Source: CAZEQK01 sp964514395 (GTDB lineage: Bacteria > Bacillota > Bacilli > Tepidibacillales > Tepidibacillaceae). From it: a stretch of 64,000 nucleotides of DNA. Positions 34,360 to 43,182 of this stretch are shown in pieces. The position numbers were made by a program, and so were the translations under genes. Below the pieces are notes generated by a model that was not told the DNA's origin, did not search any database, and saw nothing but the letters and a program-made list of their open reading frames with translations. The stretch lies in assembly GCA_964514395.1 (NCBI GenBank), contig CAZEQK010000006.1, positions 50,098-114,097 of the forward strand, given 5' to 3'. Numbering within the stretch: position 1 is the stretch's first letter; each line of letters opens with the position of its first letter.

Positions 34360-35151
34360 TTACATCTCTAATTCTATTTTATAACCAGTATGTTTTTTAA
34401 TATTAAAAACACCTATGTCAAGTATTAAATATTGGCCTTTAATTCCTTTTAATTCTCCTTCAATTGATTCTTGTTTGTCTAAATTTAAGGATACGATTTT
34501 TTCTAAAGTAGCAGCTACAGGGAACTCAAATTCATTTATTTCTTCGATATCTAACAAATAGGGTTGAAATTCATTAGGTATTAATTCCTTTATATCTTCT
34601 CTAGCCTGTAATAAATCCTTTTCTGCTATATCCCCTTTTAGCATTTTTCGCCAATTCGTTTTATCATTTAGATGCTTCGTTAATGCAAATTCTAATTCGC
34701 CAGCCATTTTCCTTGTAGGTAATTCTGCAATTGGTATAGATTGAACAGCACCTTGGTCAACCCATCTCTTTAGTGAATTTGTTTTTCTAGTCAAGCCAAC
34801 CTTAACATCACTACTTAAGGCTAAATATACATAATGAGGAACCATACAATGGCTATGAGCAAAAGCTTCATCACGACATGTTCCTTTATCAAAATGGCAT
34901 ATATGAGGTTTTACAATACATAGATCATTTTGAGGTAAATCTCGAAAGCAAGGATAACAATAACCATTGTTGTAGGTCTTTTTTATTTTTCTGCCACAAT
35001 AGATACAATTTATTTCATTTAAAAATTTAAGTTTTACAGACTTTCCAATTAAATCGTTTAAAGCTATTTCTTCTTCATCTATTTTCAAAAAATATTTTAC
35101 GGGACTCCCATAATGGTGTGTTAATTCACGTAATTGTCCTGTTATTTTCAT
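34360..35151 (-). CDS. DUF2797 family protein
   Basis: 263 residues. A zinc-knuckle-like CIYCGRKI...YCYPCF (~50-70), then CHFDKGTCRDEAFAHSHC and HYVYLALSSDVKVGLTR with RWVDQGA, the DUF2797 pattern that resembles a GIY-YIG nuclease core (YLALS..KVGLT). Function unknown. Followed by its own terminator. Confidence 0.85.
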   Translation of the reverse strand: MKITGQLRELTHHYGSPVKYFLKIDEEEIALNDLIGKSVKLKFLNEINCIYCGRKIKKTYNNGYCYPCFRDLPQNDLCIVKPHICHFDKGTCRDEAFAHSHCMVPHYVYLALSSDVKVGLTRKTNSLKRWVDQGAVQSIPIAELPTRKMAGELEFALTKHLNDKTNWRKMLKGDIAEKDLLQAREDIKELIPNEFQPYLLDIEEINEFEFPVAATLEKIVSLNLDKQESIEGELKGIKGQYLILDIGVFNIKKHTGYKIELEM

Positions 35152-35192
35152 TAATAACTCCTTCCCATTATCTTTCCTAATTCTATACCTTT

Positions 35193-35795
35193 TTATTTAC
35201 TCTTGTTTTTTTGAAAGGCTTTACTTTCTTCCCCTTTTAAAAGTCGTTTGATATTCGTATAATGACGAAGAATAATAAAGATTCCAAAGAAAAAGGTTGC
35301 ATATTTAATCATTATGGAATCTTCAAAAAACATCATAAATAGCACAACAGAAATAGCTGCTAGCATAGAGGATAATGAAACATATTTAGTTAAAAACAAA
35401 ACGGTAGCAAAAACTACAGCCCCTGTAACAATAGCTAAGGGATTAAAAACTAAAATAACACCTGTACTAGTTGCTACACTTTTCCCTCCCTTAAACCCTA
35501 CAAATATGGAATAGGAATGACCTATACTAGCTGAAATTCCAGCAATTGCCGCAAGGGAGGCTCCACCATAAAGCATTGCAATGAAAGTTGGAGCCACTCC
35601 TTTTAATATATCTACAATAGATACGATAAACCCATATTTTTTTCCTAAAACTCTAAATGTATTAGTGCCTCCAATATTTCCACTTCCATGCTGTCGTATA
35701 TCGATTTTCTTTCTTTTTGACATAATAAGCGCTGTTGGAATGGAACCAAAAAAATAGCCCATTAATATGAAAATAAGAATCGTAAGTATATCCAT
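35193..35795 (-). CDS. plsY: PlsY, acyl-phosphate glycerol-3-phosphate acyltransferase
   Basis: A 200-residue membrane enzyme that makes lysophosphatidic acid from acyl-phosphate. The three family motifs are visible: SGNIGGTNTFRVLGKK, the Gly-rich VGFKGGKSVATSTGV, and KYVSLSSMLAA. Single gene. Confidence 0.95.
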   Translation of the reverse strand: MDILTILIFILMGYFFGSIPTALIMSKRKKIDIRQHGSGNIGGTNTFRVLGKKYGFIVSIVDILKGVAPTFIAMLYGGASLAAIAGISASIGHSYSIFVGFKGGKSVATSTGVILVFNPLAIVTGAVVFATVLFLTKYVSLSSMLAAISVVLFMMFFEDSIMIKYATFFFGIFIILRHYTNIKRLLKGEESKAFQKNKSK

Positions 35796-35975
35796 TTCTT
35801 GTCTCCTTTACTAAGTATCTTAGGATAAATATATTCTATCAAAAATCATAACCAGGTTACACGCCTATTTTTCATAAAATAGGTATATGTCCTAATGCGA
35901 CAAATTTCCCTTTAACATAAATTAAAAGTAAGACAGCATACAATATTACCTTTGTACTAAGGGAAGGAGCTGTTA

Positions 35976-36074
35976 ATGATGTGGTCTAGTCCTAGACACC
36001 TTCTTCTGTTTATATTGACACTTGTAGTAATATTCTGGTTTATATTTCCAGAAGAATTTATGGTAAAAAAGTAA
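35976..36074 (+). CDS. 32-residue single-helix membrane protein
   Basis: AAGGGAAGGAGC precedes ATG 35976 (ATG 35979 is the alternative). One hydrophobic helix (LLLFILTLVVIFWFIFP) ends in EEFMVKK. The strong ribosome site and the terminator-flanked position argue that it is real. No family recognised. Confidence 0.6.
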   Translation: MMWSSPRHLLLFILTLVVIFWFIFPEEFMVKK

Positions 36075-36094
36075 ATATGTTCGTATTTTTCATG

Positions 36095-36116
36095 TTTTGG
36101 AGGTTAACCTCCAAAA
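36095..36116. repeat. 22-bp perfect palindrome
   Basis: TTTTGGAGG-TTAA-CCTCCAAAA, followed by an A run rather than a T run. It is 21 bases after the small membrane-protein gene and before the terminator at 36141. As RNA it would form a GGAGG/CCUCC stem with a UUAA loop; it may be a protein site or a processing hairpin. Confidence 0.6.
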
Positions 36117-36140
36117 AAAAGCATGGGCTCATCAATAATC

Positions 36141-36176
36141 AAAAAGGAAAGCCGAATCAATCGGCTTTCCTTTTTT
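36141..36176. terminator. Bidirectional terminator
   Basis: GGAAAGCCGA / TCGGCTTTCC stem, TTTTTT on one side and AAAAA on the other, between convergent 35976 and 36209 genes. Confidence 0.9.
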
Positions 36177-36208
36177 ATCACCTTCCCTAACTATTCCTTT
36201 CTTTTTTC

Positions 36209-36766
36209 TTACTTTTTTTGAAGGAATAATTTAGACATTATTTCTTGAAAAGCAGGGTTACTAATAATTTCCATAAAATTTAATCCATCAAATGGTTTTT
36301 TGCCACTATTGCTACGATCTGGTTCATAGTCTATATCTTCATCATCATTCTCCTGATTAAAGAATGGAAATGGTGGTGGAAAGGATTTCCGCTCCTTTTT
36401 TGGAGATTGTGTTGATTTTTGTGGCCTTGATTGAACTTCTTTATTTCCACTACTAATGTTTACAAGCGCACTTAATACATCCTTTAGAACACCATTATCC
36501 TTAAATGCCAAGCCAATTGTGTGAGCAACTCCCATCCATTGCTCTATTTGTTTTGCCATTACTGCCAATTCCTTTGTCAAATTTCTCATGTCTTCTATTT
36601 TCCCAAATAAATCAAATCCCTTTGGAGAGAACGATTCTGGAATGATAGCAGGTAGATTTGCCCTTTTATTACTATCTACAACCAACGTTCTAGGAGTTCT
36701 TGGTACCTTTTTTGAAGGCTTATGTTGAGGTTTTTTTCTTGTCTTTACACCAGTTTTTGAACTCAC
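36209..36766 (-). CDS. Unknown basic, low-complexity-flanked protein
   Basis: 185 residues: a strongly basic N-terminus (TRKKPQHKPSKKVPR), a helical core (~60-110, LTKELAVMAKQIEQWMGV), a Pro/Phe-rich linker (FPPPFPFF) and an acidic stretch (NDDEDIDYEP) before the C-terminal helix. It looks like an adaptor or spore-structure protein, but I recognise no family. It is divergent from the 36962 gene. Confidence 0.6.
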   Translation of the reverse strand: MSSKTGVKTRKKPQHKPSKKVPRTPRTLVVDSNKRANLPAIIPESFSPKGFDLFGKIEDMRNLTKELAVMAKQIEQWMGVAHTIGLAFKDNGVLKDVLSALVNISSGNKEVQSRPQKSTQSPKKERKSFPPPFPFFNQENDDEDIDYEPDRSNSGKKPFDGLNFMEIISNPAFQEIMSKLFLQKK

Positions 36767-36812
36767 TTAATGATATCCCTCCTCTTACTTCCCCGATTCT
36801 TTTCTATATATG

Positions 36813-36902
36813 CTATGACCTATGATAATTGACGTTTCGCCCATTTATCTCAAAAATAACAACTTCCTGCCCAATTTTATTGTTTTCTATATTTATAGGC
36901 AT
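36813..36902 (-). CDS. Possible 29-residue peptide
   Basis: A short frame (MPINIENNKIGQEVVIFEI then NGRNVNYHRS) between the divergent 36209 and 36962 genes. Protein-like, with a GGTGATGG stretch upstream, but too short to be sure. Confidence 0.25.
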   Translation of the reverse strand: MPINIENNKIGQEVVIFEINGRNVNYHRS

Positions 36903-36961
36903 CTCACCATCACCAAATATGACCTATTCTAGTAAGTTATATTGTAAAGGAGGAATGTGTT

Positions 36962-37303
36962 ATGGCGGACCAAAAACCAACGAAAAAGGATTTTGTTGAT
37001 TTAATCAATACAGTGATGGGACAGCAAGTGATGAATGAGGATCAGTTAACCCAATTCTTAAATAATGCAAAAAAAGCCAAAGAAACACATGGTACGGAAG
37101 GTTTACTTGAATACATTCAAAGAGTTACAAATGCACCAGCAAGTAAGGATCAATTAAGGAGGTTAGCTGAGCAAATTAAGGAAACTGGTAACCCTGCATC
37201 AGCTTTAGATTTTTTGAAAAATGAAAAATTATTATCAGAACAGCAATCAAGAAAATTAAATCAAGCGCTTGATAAAACATCAAAAAGAAAAAGAAAAAGA
37301 TAG
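36962..37303 (+). CDS. Unknown helical protein upstream of the subtilisin
   Basis: 113 residues, Lys/Gln-rich, predicted mostly helical, with a very basic C-terminus (KTSKRKRKR). GGAGGAATG lies before ATG 36962. It ends 15 bases before the protease gene, so the two form an operon. Its size and charge would fit a propeptide-like inhibitor, chaperone or DNA-binding packing protein; no family recognised. Confidence 0.65.
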   Translation: MADQKPTKKDFVDLINTVMGQQVMNEDQLTQFLNNAKKAKETHGTEGLLEYIQRVTNAPASKDQLRRLAEQIKETGNPASALDFLKNEKLLSEQQSRKLNQALDKTSKRKRKR

Positions 37304-37318
37304 AAGGGAGTTAAAAAA

Positions 37319-38458
37319 ATGGCTCCTAATCCTTGGCTACCACCTTTTAATAAAAGGAATTTTTTGGAGGCCCAAAATATACGAAAAAACTATGTTAGAA
37401 AAATACTATTTATGAAAAAGAATGCCTCACCAATGGCTTGCTTAAAAGAATTACAAGGTTGTAAAACTTGGGACCTTAATTACCTCAAAAAATTAAATGC
37501 CTTTATAGGACTTTTCCCAAAGGATTCTGCCATTGATCAATTTAGAAATCACCCTGATATTTACCATATTGAAGAGGATATCGAAGTTCAAATTTTTATT
37601 CCCTTTAAAGGGAGGATTGTTACAAAATCGCAAATCATTCCATGGGGAATAAGTAGAATTGGAGCTGATAAAGTTTGGCATGTTACACAAGGAGAAAATG
37701 TTAAAGTAGCCATTATCGATACTGGAATTGCCTATGAACATCCAGATTTAAGAAGAAACATTAGAGGTGGTATCAATATATTAAAACCATTATTTCCACC
37801 CTATGATCATAATGGTCATGGTACACATGTCGCAGGAACAATTGGTGCAGTTAATAATCAACTCGGAGTTGTAGGTGTAGCACCTAGAGCAAATATTTAT
37901 GCCGTAAAGGCTTTTAATAAAGATGGTACAGCAAAGCTATCTGATATCATAAAAGCGATTGATTGGTGCATTGAAAAGCGAATGCAAGTGATTAATATGA
38001 GCTTTGGATTTAATGAGCCTAGCCCAACGTTTAGGGAAGCAATTATTCGTGCTCAAAAAGCAGGAGTTGTCATGGTTGCTGCATCTGGTAATAAGGGTAC
38101 AAGGGGAAGACTAGAATACCCTGCTCAATTTCATGAAACTATTGCCGTTAGCTCGATTAATGAGGATGATAATATCTCGGAGTTTAGTACGATTGGACCT
38201 TCCATTGATTTAGTAGCTCCAGGTGAAAAAATTATGTCTACTTGGTTAAATGGTTCATTTAGAGAACTAAGTGGAACCTCTATGTCTGTTGCCCATGTAT
38301 CTGGAGTTGCAGCCTTAATGCTAAGTAGATATTCAAATATATCAGGTGAAGAACTTCAATACGTATTAAAAAATTCAGCAATTAGATTGTCAAAAGCACC
38401 ATTTATGTCCCAGGGAGCTGGATTAGTAAATGCAAGTGTCCTTGCGGAAAGCTACTGA
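37319..38458 (+). CDS. Subtilisin-like S8 protease without signal peptide
   Basis: 379 residues. Catalytic Asp in AIIDTGIAYEHPDL (~135), His in HNGHGTHVAGTIGA (~172), oxyanion Asn in VAASGNKG (~258) and Ser in LSGTSMSVAHVSG (~320). The N-terminal ~100 residues resemble an I9-type propeptide (FIGLFPKDSAIDQF, IYHIEEDIEV), but there is no secretion signal, so it acts inside the cell or in the mother cell/spore. Co-transcribed with the small gene 15 bases upstream. Confidence 0.9.
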   Translation: MAPNPWLPPFNKRNFLEAQNIRKNYVRKILFMKKNASPMACLKELQGCKTWDLNYLKKLNAFIGLFPKDSAIDQFRNHPDIYHIEEDIEVQIFIPFKGRIVTKSQIIPWGISRIGADKVWHVTQGENVKVAIIDTGIAYEHPDLRRNIRGGINILKPLFPPYDHNGHGTHVAGTIGAVNNQLGVVGVAPRANIYAVKAFNKDGTAKLSDIIKAIDWCIEKRMQVINMSFGFNEPSPTFREAIIRAQKAGVVMVAASGNKGTRGRLEYPAQFHETIAVSSINEDDNISEFSTIGPSIDLVAPGEKIMSTWLNGSFRELSGTSMSVAHVSGVAALMLSRYSNISGEELQYVLKNSAIRLSKAPFMSQGAGLVNASVLAESY

Positions 38459-38489
38459 AGATCGTATCTTCAGTAGCTTTCATTTTTTC
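38450..38489. terminator. Terminator at convergent subtilisin/MFS ends
   Basis: AGCTACTGAAGAT / ATCTTCAGTAGCT stem with a CGT loop; it begins inside the protease stop region and is followed by TTTCATTTTTT. Confidence 0.88.
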
Positions 38490-39639
38490 TATTTAATGCT
38501 TTAAAAGATCTTGACACAGATCCAATCATGGCAAAGAAAACAAATGAGAATACAACGACAGCAATAAAATAGAACAAGCTTTTCGGTTGAAAATTGGAAA
38601 TAAATATCCCACCAAAATAAGGTCCTATCATACTGCCTACCCCAAAATGAATGCCAGCAATAAGATTTGCAGTAGGCAAAAGGTTTGGTGGAATTAGATC
38701 AGCTACATAGGCTAAACCTAAAGAAAAAAGCGAACCTACTAATCCGCCAGTTAGTAGAAATATTAGAATGATTGCAACATTTGAATGGACATTAGGGATA
38801 CAAAGTATGAAAATTCCTCCGATAAAGGTTGTTAGCATTAAAACCCTTCTACGCCCGATATAATCACTCAAATATCCTAATGGTAATTGAAATACTAGGC
38901 TTCCTATTACAAATGATGATAATAAGATAGAAACAAAAGCTGCACTCATACCCGTCCTTAATCCATAAATAGGAAAGCTTGTATTTAATGTTGCTTCTAA
39001 TAACCCATATATAAACATTGGTAGAAGGGCTACACCTGCTATAACATAAACCTTAATATACCGTTTATCGGCTTTTGTTTCCAATGCTTGCTCAGGTTTT
39101 TCATTATCAACCTTAAATACTTGGGTAAGTATAAGAAAAAAGAGAACTGCAGCAACGATAAAGGGAATCCAATATCCTAATGGTAATAAAATGAGTCCCA
39201 ATGGGCCTATTCCAAAGCCGATACCATATGAAAAACCATATAGAGAAATAACTCTGCCCCGTTTGAAGGATTCTGCTGTAGCAGTGATCCAGGTCTGGGT
39301 AGCAAAATGAATAGCTGAATCACCTATGCCAACAATAAAACGTAAAACCATCCAATAATATACGTTTAACCATAACGGAAAGAGAATGATTGCAATACTC
39401 GTAATAAATATACCAAAAATAATGGTGATTTTGTAACCATATTTTCGAACAGGCCACTCTATAAACGGCGCGGACACAAGCATTCCAATATATAAAAGAG
39501 AGGAGCTTAAGCCATTTACACTTGAACTAACTCCCTGCTTTTCTAATAACACAGATAATAGAGGTAGTAATAGCCCTTGACTAAATCCCGATACACTAAC
39601 AGCTGTCGTTAAGATAATAAATCGTTTTTTTGCATTCAT
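38470..39639 (-). CDS. MFS transporter
   Basis: 389 residues, twelve helices. Loop motifs EWPVRKYGYK and LGYLSDYIGRRRVLM are MFS-1 type. I chose ATG 39639, eight bases after TAGGAG; an in-frame start at 39702 lacks a site. Likely efflux of a drug or metabolite; substrate unknown. Confidence 0.85.
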   Translation of the reverse strand: MNAKKRFIILTTAVSVSGFSQGLLLPLLSVLLEKQGVSSSVNGLSSSLLYIGMLVSAPFIEWPVRKYGYKITIIFGIFITSIAIILFPLWLNVYYWMVLRFIVGIGDSAIHFATQTWITATAESFKRGRVISLYGFSYGIGFGIGPLGLILLPLGYWIPFIVAAVLFFLILTQVFKVDNEKPEQALETKADKRYIKVYVIAGVALLPMFIYGLLEATLNTSFPIYGLRTGMSAAFVSILLSSFVIGSLVFQLPLGYLSDYIGRRRVLMLTTFIGGIFILCIPNVHSNVAIILIFLLTGGLVGSLFSLGLAYVADLIPPNLLPTANLIAGIHFGVGSMIGPYFGGIFISNFQPKSLFYFIAVVVFSFVFFAMIGSVSRSFKALNRKNESY

Positions 39640-39802
39640 AATAATACTCCTACCTTTAATAAACACTCTATTTATCATAAAGAAATCACAATCATTTATC
39701 AATCATTTCTTTTCGTGAAAATATTGTCAAACTATGCTTTATTAGTTGATTATGATAATATTTATTAGTAGAATTCATTGTAACCGTTTAGGAGGGGTAT
39801 CC

Positions 39803-39976
39803 TTGTTAAATAAAAAAGCAGCATTTTTTGCAAGTATGGTTATCGTAGTAATTGCTTTATTGTCAGGTATCTATGTATTATTTAGCTTTGGATTGAAAGC
39901 ATCTATGATTATATTTATAGCAGCTATTGTTTGGGTAATCATTGGTTTTTACTTTAAAAACAGTAAATCGGCATAA
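39803..39976 (+). CDS. Small two-helix membrane protein
   Basis: 57 residues from TTG 39803, six bases after AGGAGGGG at 39790-39797. Two hydrophobic helices (FFASMVIVVIALLSGIYVL and MIIFIAAIVWVIIGFYF) joined by a short loop. No family recognised. Confidence 0.6.
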   Translation: MLNKKAAFFASMVIVVIALLSGIYVLFSFGLKASMIIFIAAIVWVIIGFYFKNSKSA

Positions 39977-40018
39977 CATTAAAAAATGTGAACAAGCAGT
40001 TTTTCATTACAAATATGC

Positions 40019-40052
40019 AAAAAATCCTTCCACTTTTATGGAAGGATTTTTG
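40019..40052. terminator. Terminator between convergent genes
   Basis: AAAAATCCTTCCA / TGGAAGGATTTTT stem with a 6-base loop. Confidence 0.9.
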
Positions 40053-40053
40053 T

Positions 40054-40833
40054 TTAAAAACCGTATACTGACATACCTCCATCAACAAATAGGGTATGTC
40101 CTGTTACATAGCTTGATGCTTCTGATGCTAAAAAAACAGCTGGACCTATAAGCTCCTTTACATTCCCAACACGTCTTAAGGGAGTTCTTGAAGTGACCTC
40201 ATTATAGTACGCTTCATTATTTAATAGCTTTTCTGTTAAAGGAGTTCGAAAGTACCAAGGAGCAATTGCATTTACTCTTACATTATGACTACCCCATTCT
40301 AATGCGAGAGTCTTTGTCATTTGGATAATTCCTGCTTTTGTTGCTGCATAGGCCACTCCAGTTCGTAATGCCACCTGTCCAGCGACTGAACTAATATTTA
40401 TGATGGAACCACTCTTTTGTTCAACCATATATTTACCTACCGCTTGACTTGCAAAGAATACAGATTTCATGTTGGTTTGAATAATCAATTCCCATTCTTC
40501 TTCTGTGACCTCTAATGCTGATGTCCTAATATTCATACCAGCATTATTGACTAAAATATCTATTTTACCAAGCTTACTTAAGGTTTCCTCCACCATTTTT
40601 TGGATGTCATCCTTGTTCTTTACATCTGTTGATATCCCAATAGCTCTTCTTCCCTTTGCTTCTATATCTGCTACTGTCTGTTCAATGTCTGCATTAGTTC
40701 TAGCAACGATAACTAAATCTGCTCCTGCATCAGCAAGACCTAAAGCCATTGCTTTTCCAATTCCTTTGCCTGATCCTGTAACAACAGCTACTTTTCCATC
40801 TAATTGAAAGATATCCAATTGATCAACTCCCAT
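40054..40833 (-). CDS. Short-chain dehydrogenase/reductase, FabG-like
   Basis: 259 residues. NAD(P) site TGSGKGIGKAMA, NNAG, catalytic Ser in INISSVAG and YAATKAGI (YxxxK). The gluconate/3-oxoacyl type of classical SDR; AHA-like C-terminus DGGMSVYGF. The substrate cannot be assigned. Single gene. Confidence 0.9.
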   Translation of the reverse strand: MGVDQLDIFQLDGKVAVVTGSGKGIGKAMALGLADAGADLVIVARTNADIEQTVADIEAKGRRAIGISTDVKNKDDIQKMVEETLSKLGKIDILVNNAGMNIRTSALEVTEEEWELIIQTNMKSVFFASQAVGKYMVEQKSGSIINISSVAGQVALRTGVAYAATKAGIIQMTKTLALEWGSHNVRVNAIAPWYFRTPLTEKLLNNEAYYNEVTSRTPLRRVGNVKELIGPAVFLASEASSYVTGHTLFVDGGMSVYGF

Positions 40834-40981
40834 GCTTTTTGTTTCATTTTAGAGAAGTTATCAAATTTTCTCAAGTCTAATGAGCACCCAATTCTTTATT
40901 ATTATAGGTTAAAAACTAGAAATTACTTCTTATAAGCATTATAATGATCCTGTAAAAGATATACCCAGCAATAAAAATATA

Positions 40982-41127
40982 TTAAAGGAGTGATGTTTTA
41001 TGCGTAATAGTCTATTAATTGTCCGTTTGTCGAAGGTTACGGGTGTCCTCCTTTAATAACAAATTGTAAATATTAAACGAGGATTCTTCCGTAATCAAGC
41101 TAGATCATATTTTAAAGGAGGAATCCT
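40982..41127 (+). promoter_or_regulatory. Candidate translational attenuator of the RsgA gene
   Basis: Segment A TCCTCCTTTAA (41046-41056), which is the end of the leader ORF and its stop, is exactly complementary over 9 bases to the leader's own ribosome site TTAAAGGAG (40982-40990) and over 11 bases to the rsgA site TTAAAGGAGGA (41112-41122). A second segment AGGATTCTTCC (41080-41090) pairs over 11 bases (one G-U) with GGAGGAATCCT (41117-41127), again masking the rsgA site. The structures exclude one another, as in erm-type leaders. Confidence 0.6.
41000..41056 (+). CDS. 18-residue leader peptide upstream of rsgA
   Basis: MRNSLLIVRLSKVTGVLL from ATG 41000 to TAA 41054-41056, with AAAGGAGTG ten bases upstream. 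It has no gene-like role by itself; its last codons GTC CTC CTT TAA form an anti-Shine-Dalgarno sequence. It ends 74 bases before the rsgA start. Confidence 0.6.
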   Translation: MRNSLLIVRLSKVTGVLL

Positions 41128-41130
41128 ATA

Positions 41131-42186
41131 TTGGATTTAATAGAAATGGGTTGGAATGAATACTTTGAGCAAAGCTTTCATTCTCTTTCAAAGGAGCATT
41201 ATGTCGCTGCAAGAGTAGCTTCAGAATTTAAAGGGTTGTATAAGCTTTATTCAGAGCATGGTGAGGTATTAGGAGAGGTGTCAGGTAGATTAGTCCATCA
41301 AGCAGTTAGTCGCGAAGATTTTCCGGTTGTTGGTGATTGGGTGATGATACAGCCCCATCTACAGGAAAAAAAGGCAACGATACATGGTATCTTACCTAGA
41401 ATAAGCAAATTCTCACGTAAGGTAGCTGGAAACACGACAGATGAACAAATCATCGCTACTAATGTGAACACCGTTTTTTTAGTTACTGCATTAAATAATG
41501 ACTTTAATTTAAGAAGAATAGAGAGATACCTTATATTAGCCTGGGAAAGCGGTTCGAACCCTGTCATTATTTTAAGTAAAGCAGATCTATGCGATAATAT
41601 AAAGGAGAGAGTTAAGGAAGTAGAAGCAATTGCTTTTGGTGTACCTGTACATGTCATTAGCTCAGCAACAAATACTGGATTTGAGTCCTTAGAATGTTAT
41701 TTAGAAAAAGGAGAGACCATTGCAATACTTGGTTCTTCTGGTGTAGGAAAGTCTACCCTAATTAATCTTTTATATGGTGAGAAAATTCAAGAGGTAAAAG
41801 ACATTCGTAGCTCCGATGACAAAGGGAAACATACGACCACAGCTCGTGAGCTTATTATATTGCCTAGGGGAGGAATTATCATCGACACCCCTGGGATGAG
41901 GGAAATACAGCTATGGGAATCAAATGATGGACTTCATGATGCATTTCAAGATATTGAACAGCTTGGAAATCAATGTCACTTTAGAGATTGTAAGCATGAA
42001 AATGAGCCTAAGTGCGCGGTGAAGAAAGCCATTGAAGATGGAGTATTTGATGAAAATCGTTTGAAGAATTATAAAAAAATGTTAAGAGAATTAGAATATA
42101 TAAATAAAAAGGAAAAACAAAAGGCAAAAATTCTGGATCAATCAAAGAAAAAAAACCTAATCAATAGTAGTAAAAGAAATGAATAA
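41131..42186 (+). CDS. rsgA: RsgA-type circularly permuted ribosome GTPase (long form)
   Basis: 351 residues, about 50 longer than the usual RsgA/YloQ. OB domain ~30-100; permuted GTPase order with G4-like ILSKADLCD before G1 GSSGVGKSTL and G3 DTPGMRE; C-terminal zinc site CHFRDCKHENEPKC. RsgA enzymes act in 30S subunit maturation. It starts at TTG 41131, nine bases after GGAGG. The tail is Lys-rich. It may be a second paralogue, since it stands alone and not in the prkC-rpe-thiN context. Confidence 0.9.
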   Translation: MDLIEMGWNEYFEQSFHSLSKEHYVAARVASEFKGLYKLYSEHGEVLGEVSGRLVHQAVSREDFPVVGDWVMIQPHLQEKKATIHGILPRISKFSRKVAGNTTDEQIIATNVNTVFLVTALNNDFNLRRIERYLILAWESGSNPVIILSKADLCDNIKERVKEVEAIAFGVPVHVISSATNTGFESLECYLEKGETIAILGSSGVGKSTLINLLYGEKIQEVKDIRSSDDKGKHTTTARELIILPRGGIIIDTPGMREIQLWESNDGLHDAFQDIEQLGNQCHFRDCKHENEPKCAVKKAIEDGVFDENRLKNYKKMLRELEYINKKEKQKAKILDQSKKKNLINSSKRNE

Positions 42187-42202
42187 GTATAATACGAAGA
42201 GA

Positions 42203-42237
42203 AAGCCCATCAATTACGCTAATTGATGGGCTTTTTT
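42203..42237 (+). terminator. Terminator of rsgA
   Basis: AAGCCCATCAATTA / TAATTGATGGGCTT stem with a CGC loop and TTTTT. Confidence 0.93.
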
Positions 42238-42277
42238 GTTTAGCATGTAATTGGTATGATCTGTTATAGTTTAAGGA

Positions 42278-43021
42278 TTAAAAGCCATATTGAACATGAA
42301 CACTTGCAGTAATATCTAATTGTCCTATTGAAATCGATGTTTCGGCTAAATCCATCTTCGCTTTTGTGTTACCATAGTACATGATAGGTCCAGGACTTGA
42401 ACTACTTTGACTAACCTGAAGAACACCTTTTAAGGACGCTCCTGCAGATTCAGCAATCACCTTAGCCTTTACTTCAGCATTTTTCATAGCATTTTGAATT
42501 GCTTGCAATTCATACTCCTGTCTTTTTTCAGTGTCAAATTGAATACCGTTAATTCGATTTGCATCTGCCTTAGAAGCAGCATCTAATAATTTTCCTAAAC
42601 CATTTAAATCTCGATAGGTAATCTTAAGATTGTGGCTTGCAGTATACCCAATAATCTGTTGTTCTTGATTTTTATAAGAGTATACAGGTTGTACTTGAAA
42701 ATAGCTTGTCTGAATATCCTTATCTTTAATTTTAAATGTTTGGAGCAGCACATTCTTCAAGCCTGAAAATGCTTTTGCATTATCCTTTTGTGCTTGTTCC
42801 GCTGTATTGGCCCTAGTCTCAATACCTAATGATACATAGGCAACATCTGGTGCTACACTTATCATACCCTGACCATCAACAGAGATCGTATGTTCATTTG
42901 TTGATTGTGTATCATTTGCAGCAAATGCTGGACTTGGATGACTAAGACCATTCGTTAGTAATGGAATAGAAAGTACTGCTAATAACAATACGCCTATCGT
43001 AACCCATTTCTTCAAATTCAT
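42278..43021 (-). CDS. SIMPL/DUF541-domain secreted protein
   Basis: 247 residues: signal peptide (WVTIGVLLLAVLSIPLL, cleaved near AFA), then a SIMPL domain: SVDGQGMISVAPDVAYVSLG at its start, KDIQTSYFQVQPVYSY and an Ala-rich helix pair. Homologues are periplasmic or extracellular and linked to oxidative stress. I chose ATG 43021 (AAAGGAGG upstream) over 43102. Confidence 0.88.
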   Translation of the reverse strand: MNLKKWVTIGVLLLAVLSIPLLTNGLSHPSPAFAANDTQSTNEHTISVDGQGMISVAPDVAYVSLGIETRANTAEQAQKDNAKAFSGLKNVLLQTFKIKDKDIQTSYFQVQPVYSYKNQEQQIIGYTASHNLKITYRDLNGLGKLLDAASKADANRINGIQFDTEKRQEYELQAIQNAMKNAEVKAKVIAESAGASLKGVLQVSQSSSSPGPIMYYGNTKAKMDLAETSISIGQLDITASVHVQYGF

Positions 43022-43108
43022 TATATTTTCCTCCTTTATTTTGGTATCATTCTTTTGGTACCATTTACTATTTAGACGTATCATTACAGGAAGATGTTGC
43101 AATCATGA

Positions 43109-43149
43109 AAAAAAATCCATTTGAAGTGAACACTTCAAATGGATTTTTT
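43109..43149. terminator. Terminator of the MFS gene at 43183
   Basis: AATCCATTTGAAGTG / CACTTCAAATGGATT stem with a 3-base loop and T or A runs on both sides. Confidence 0.93.
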
Positions 43150-43182
43150 CCTAAAGCTACATTATTAGATAGCCATGATTCT

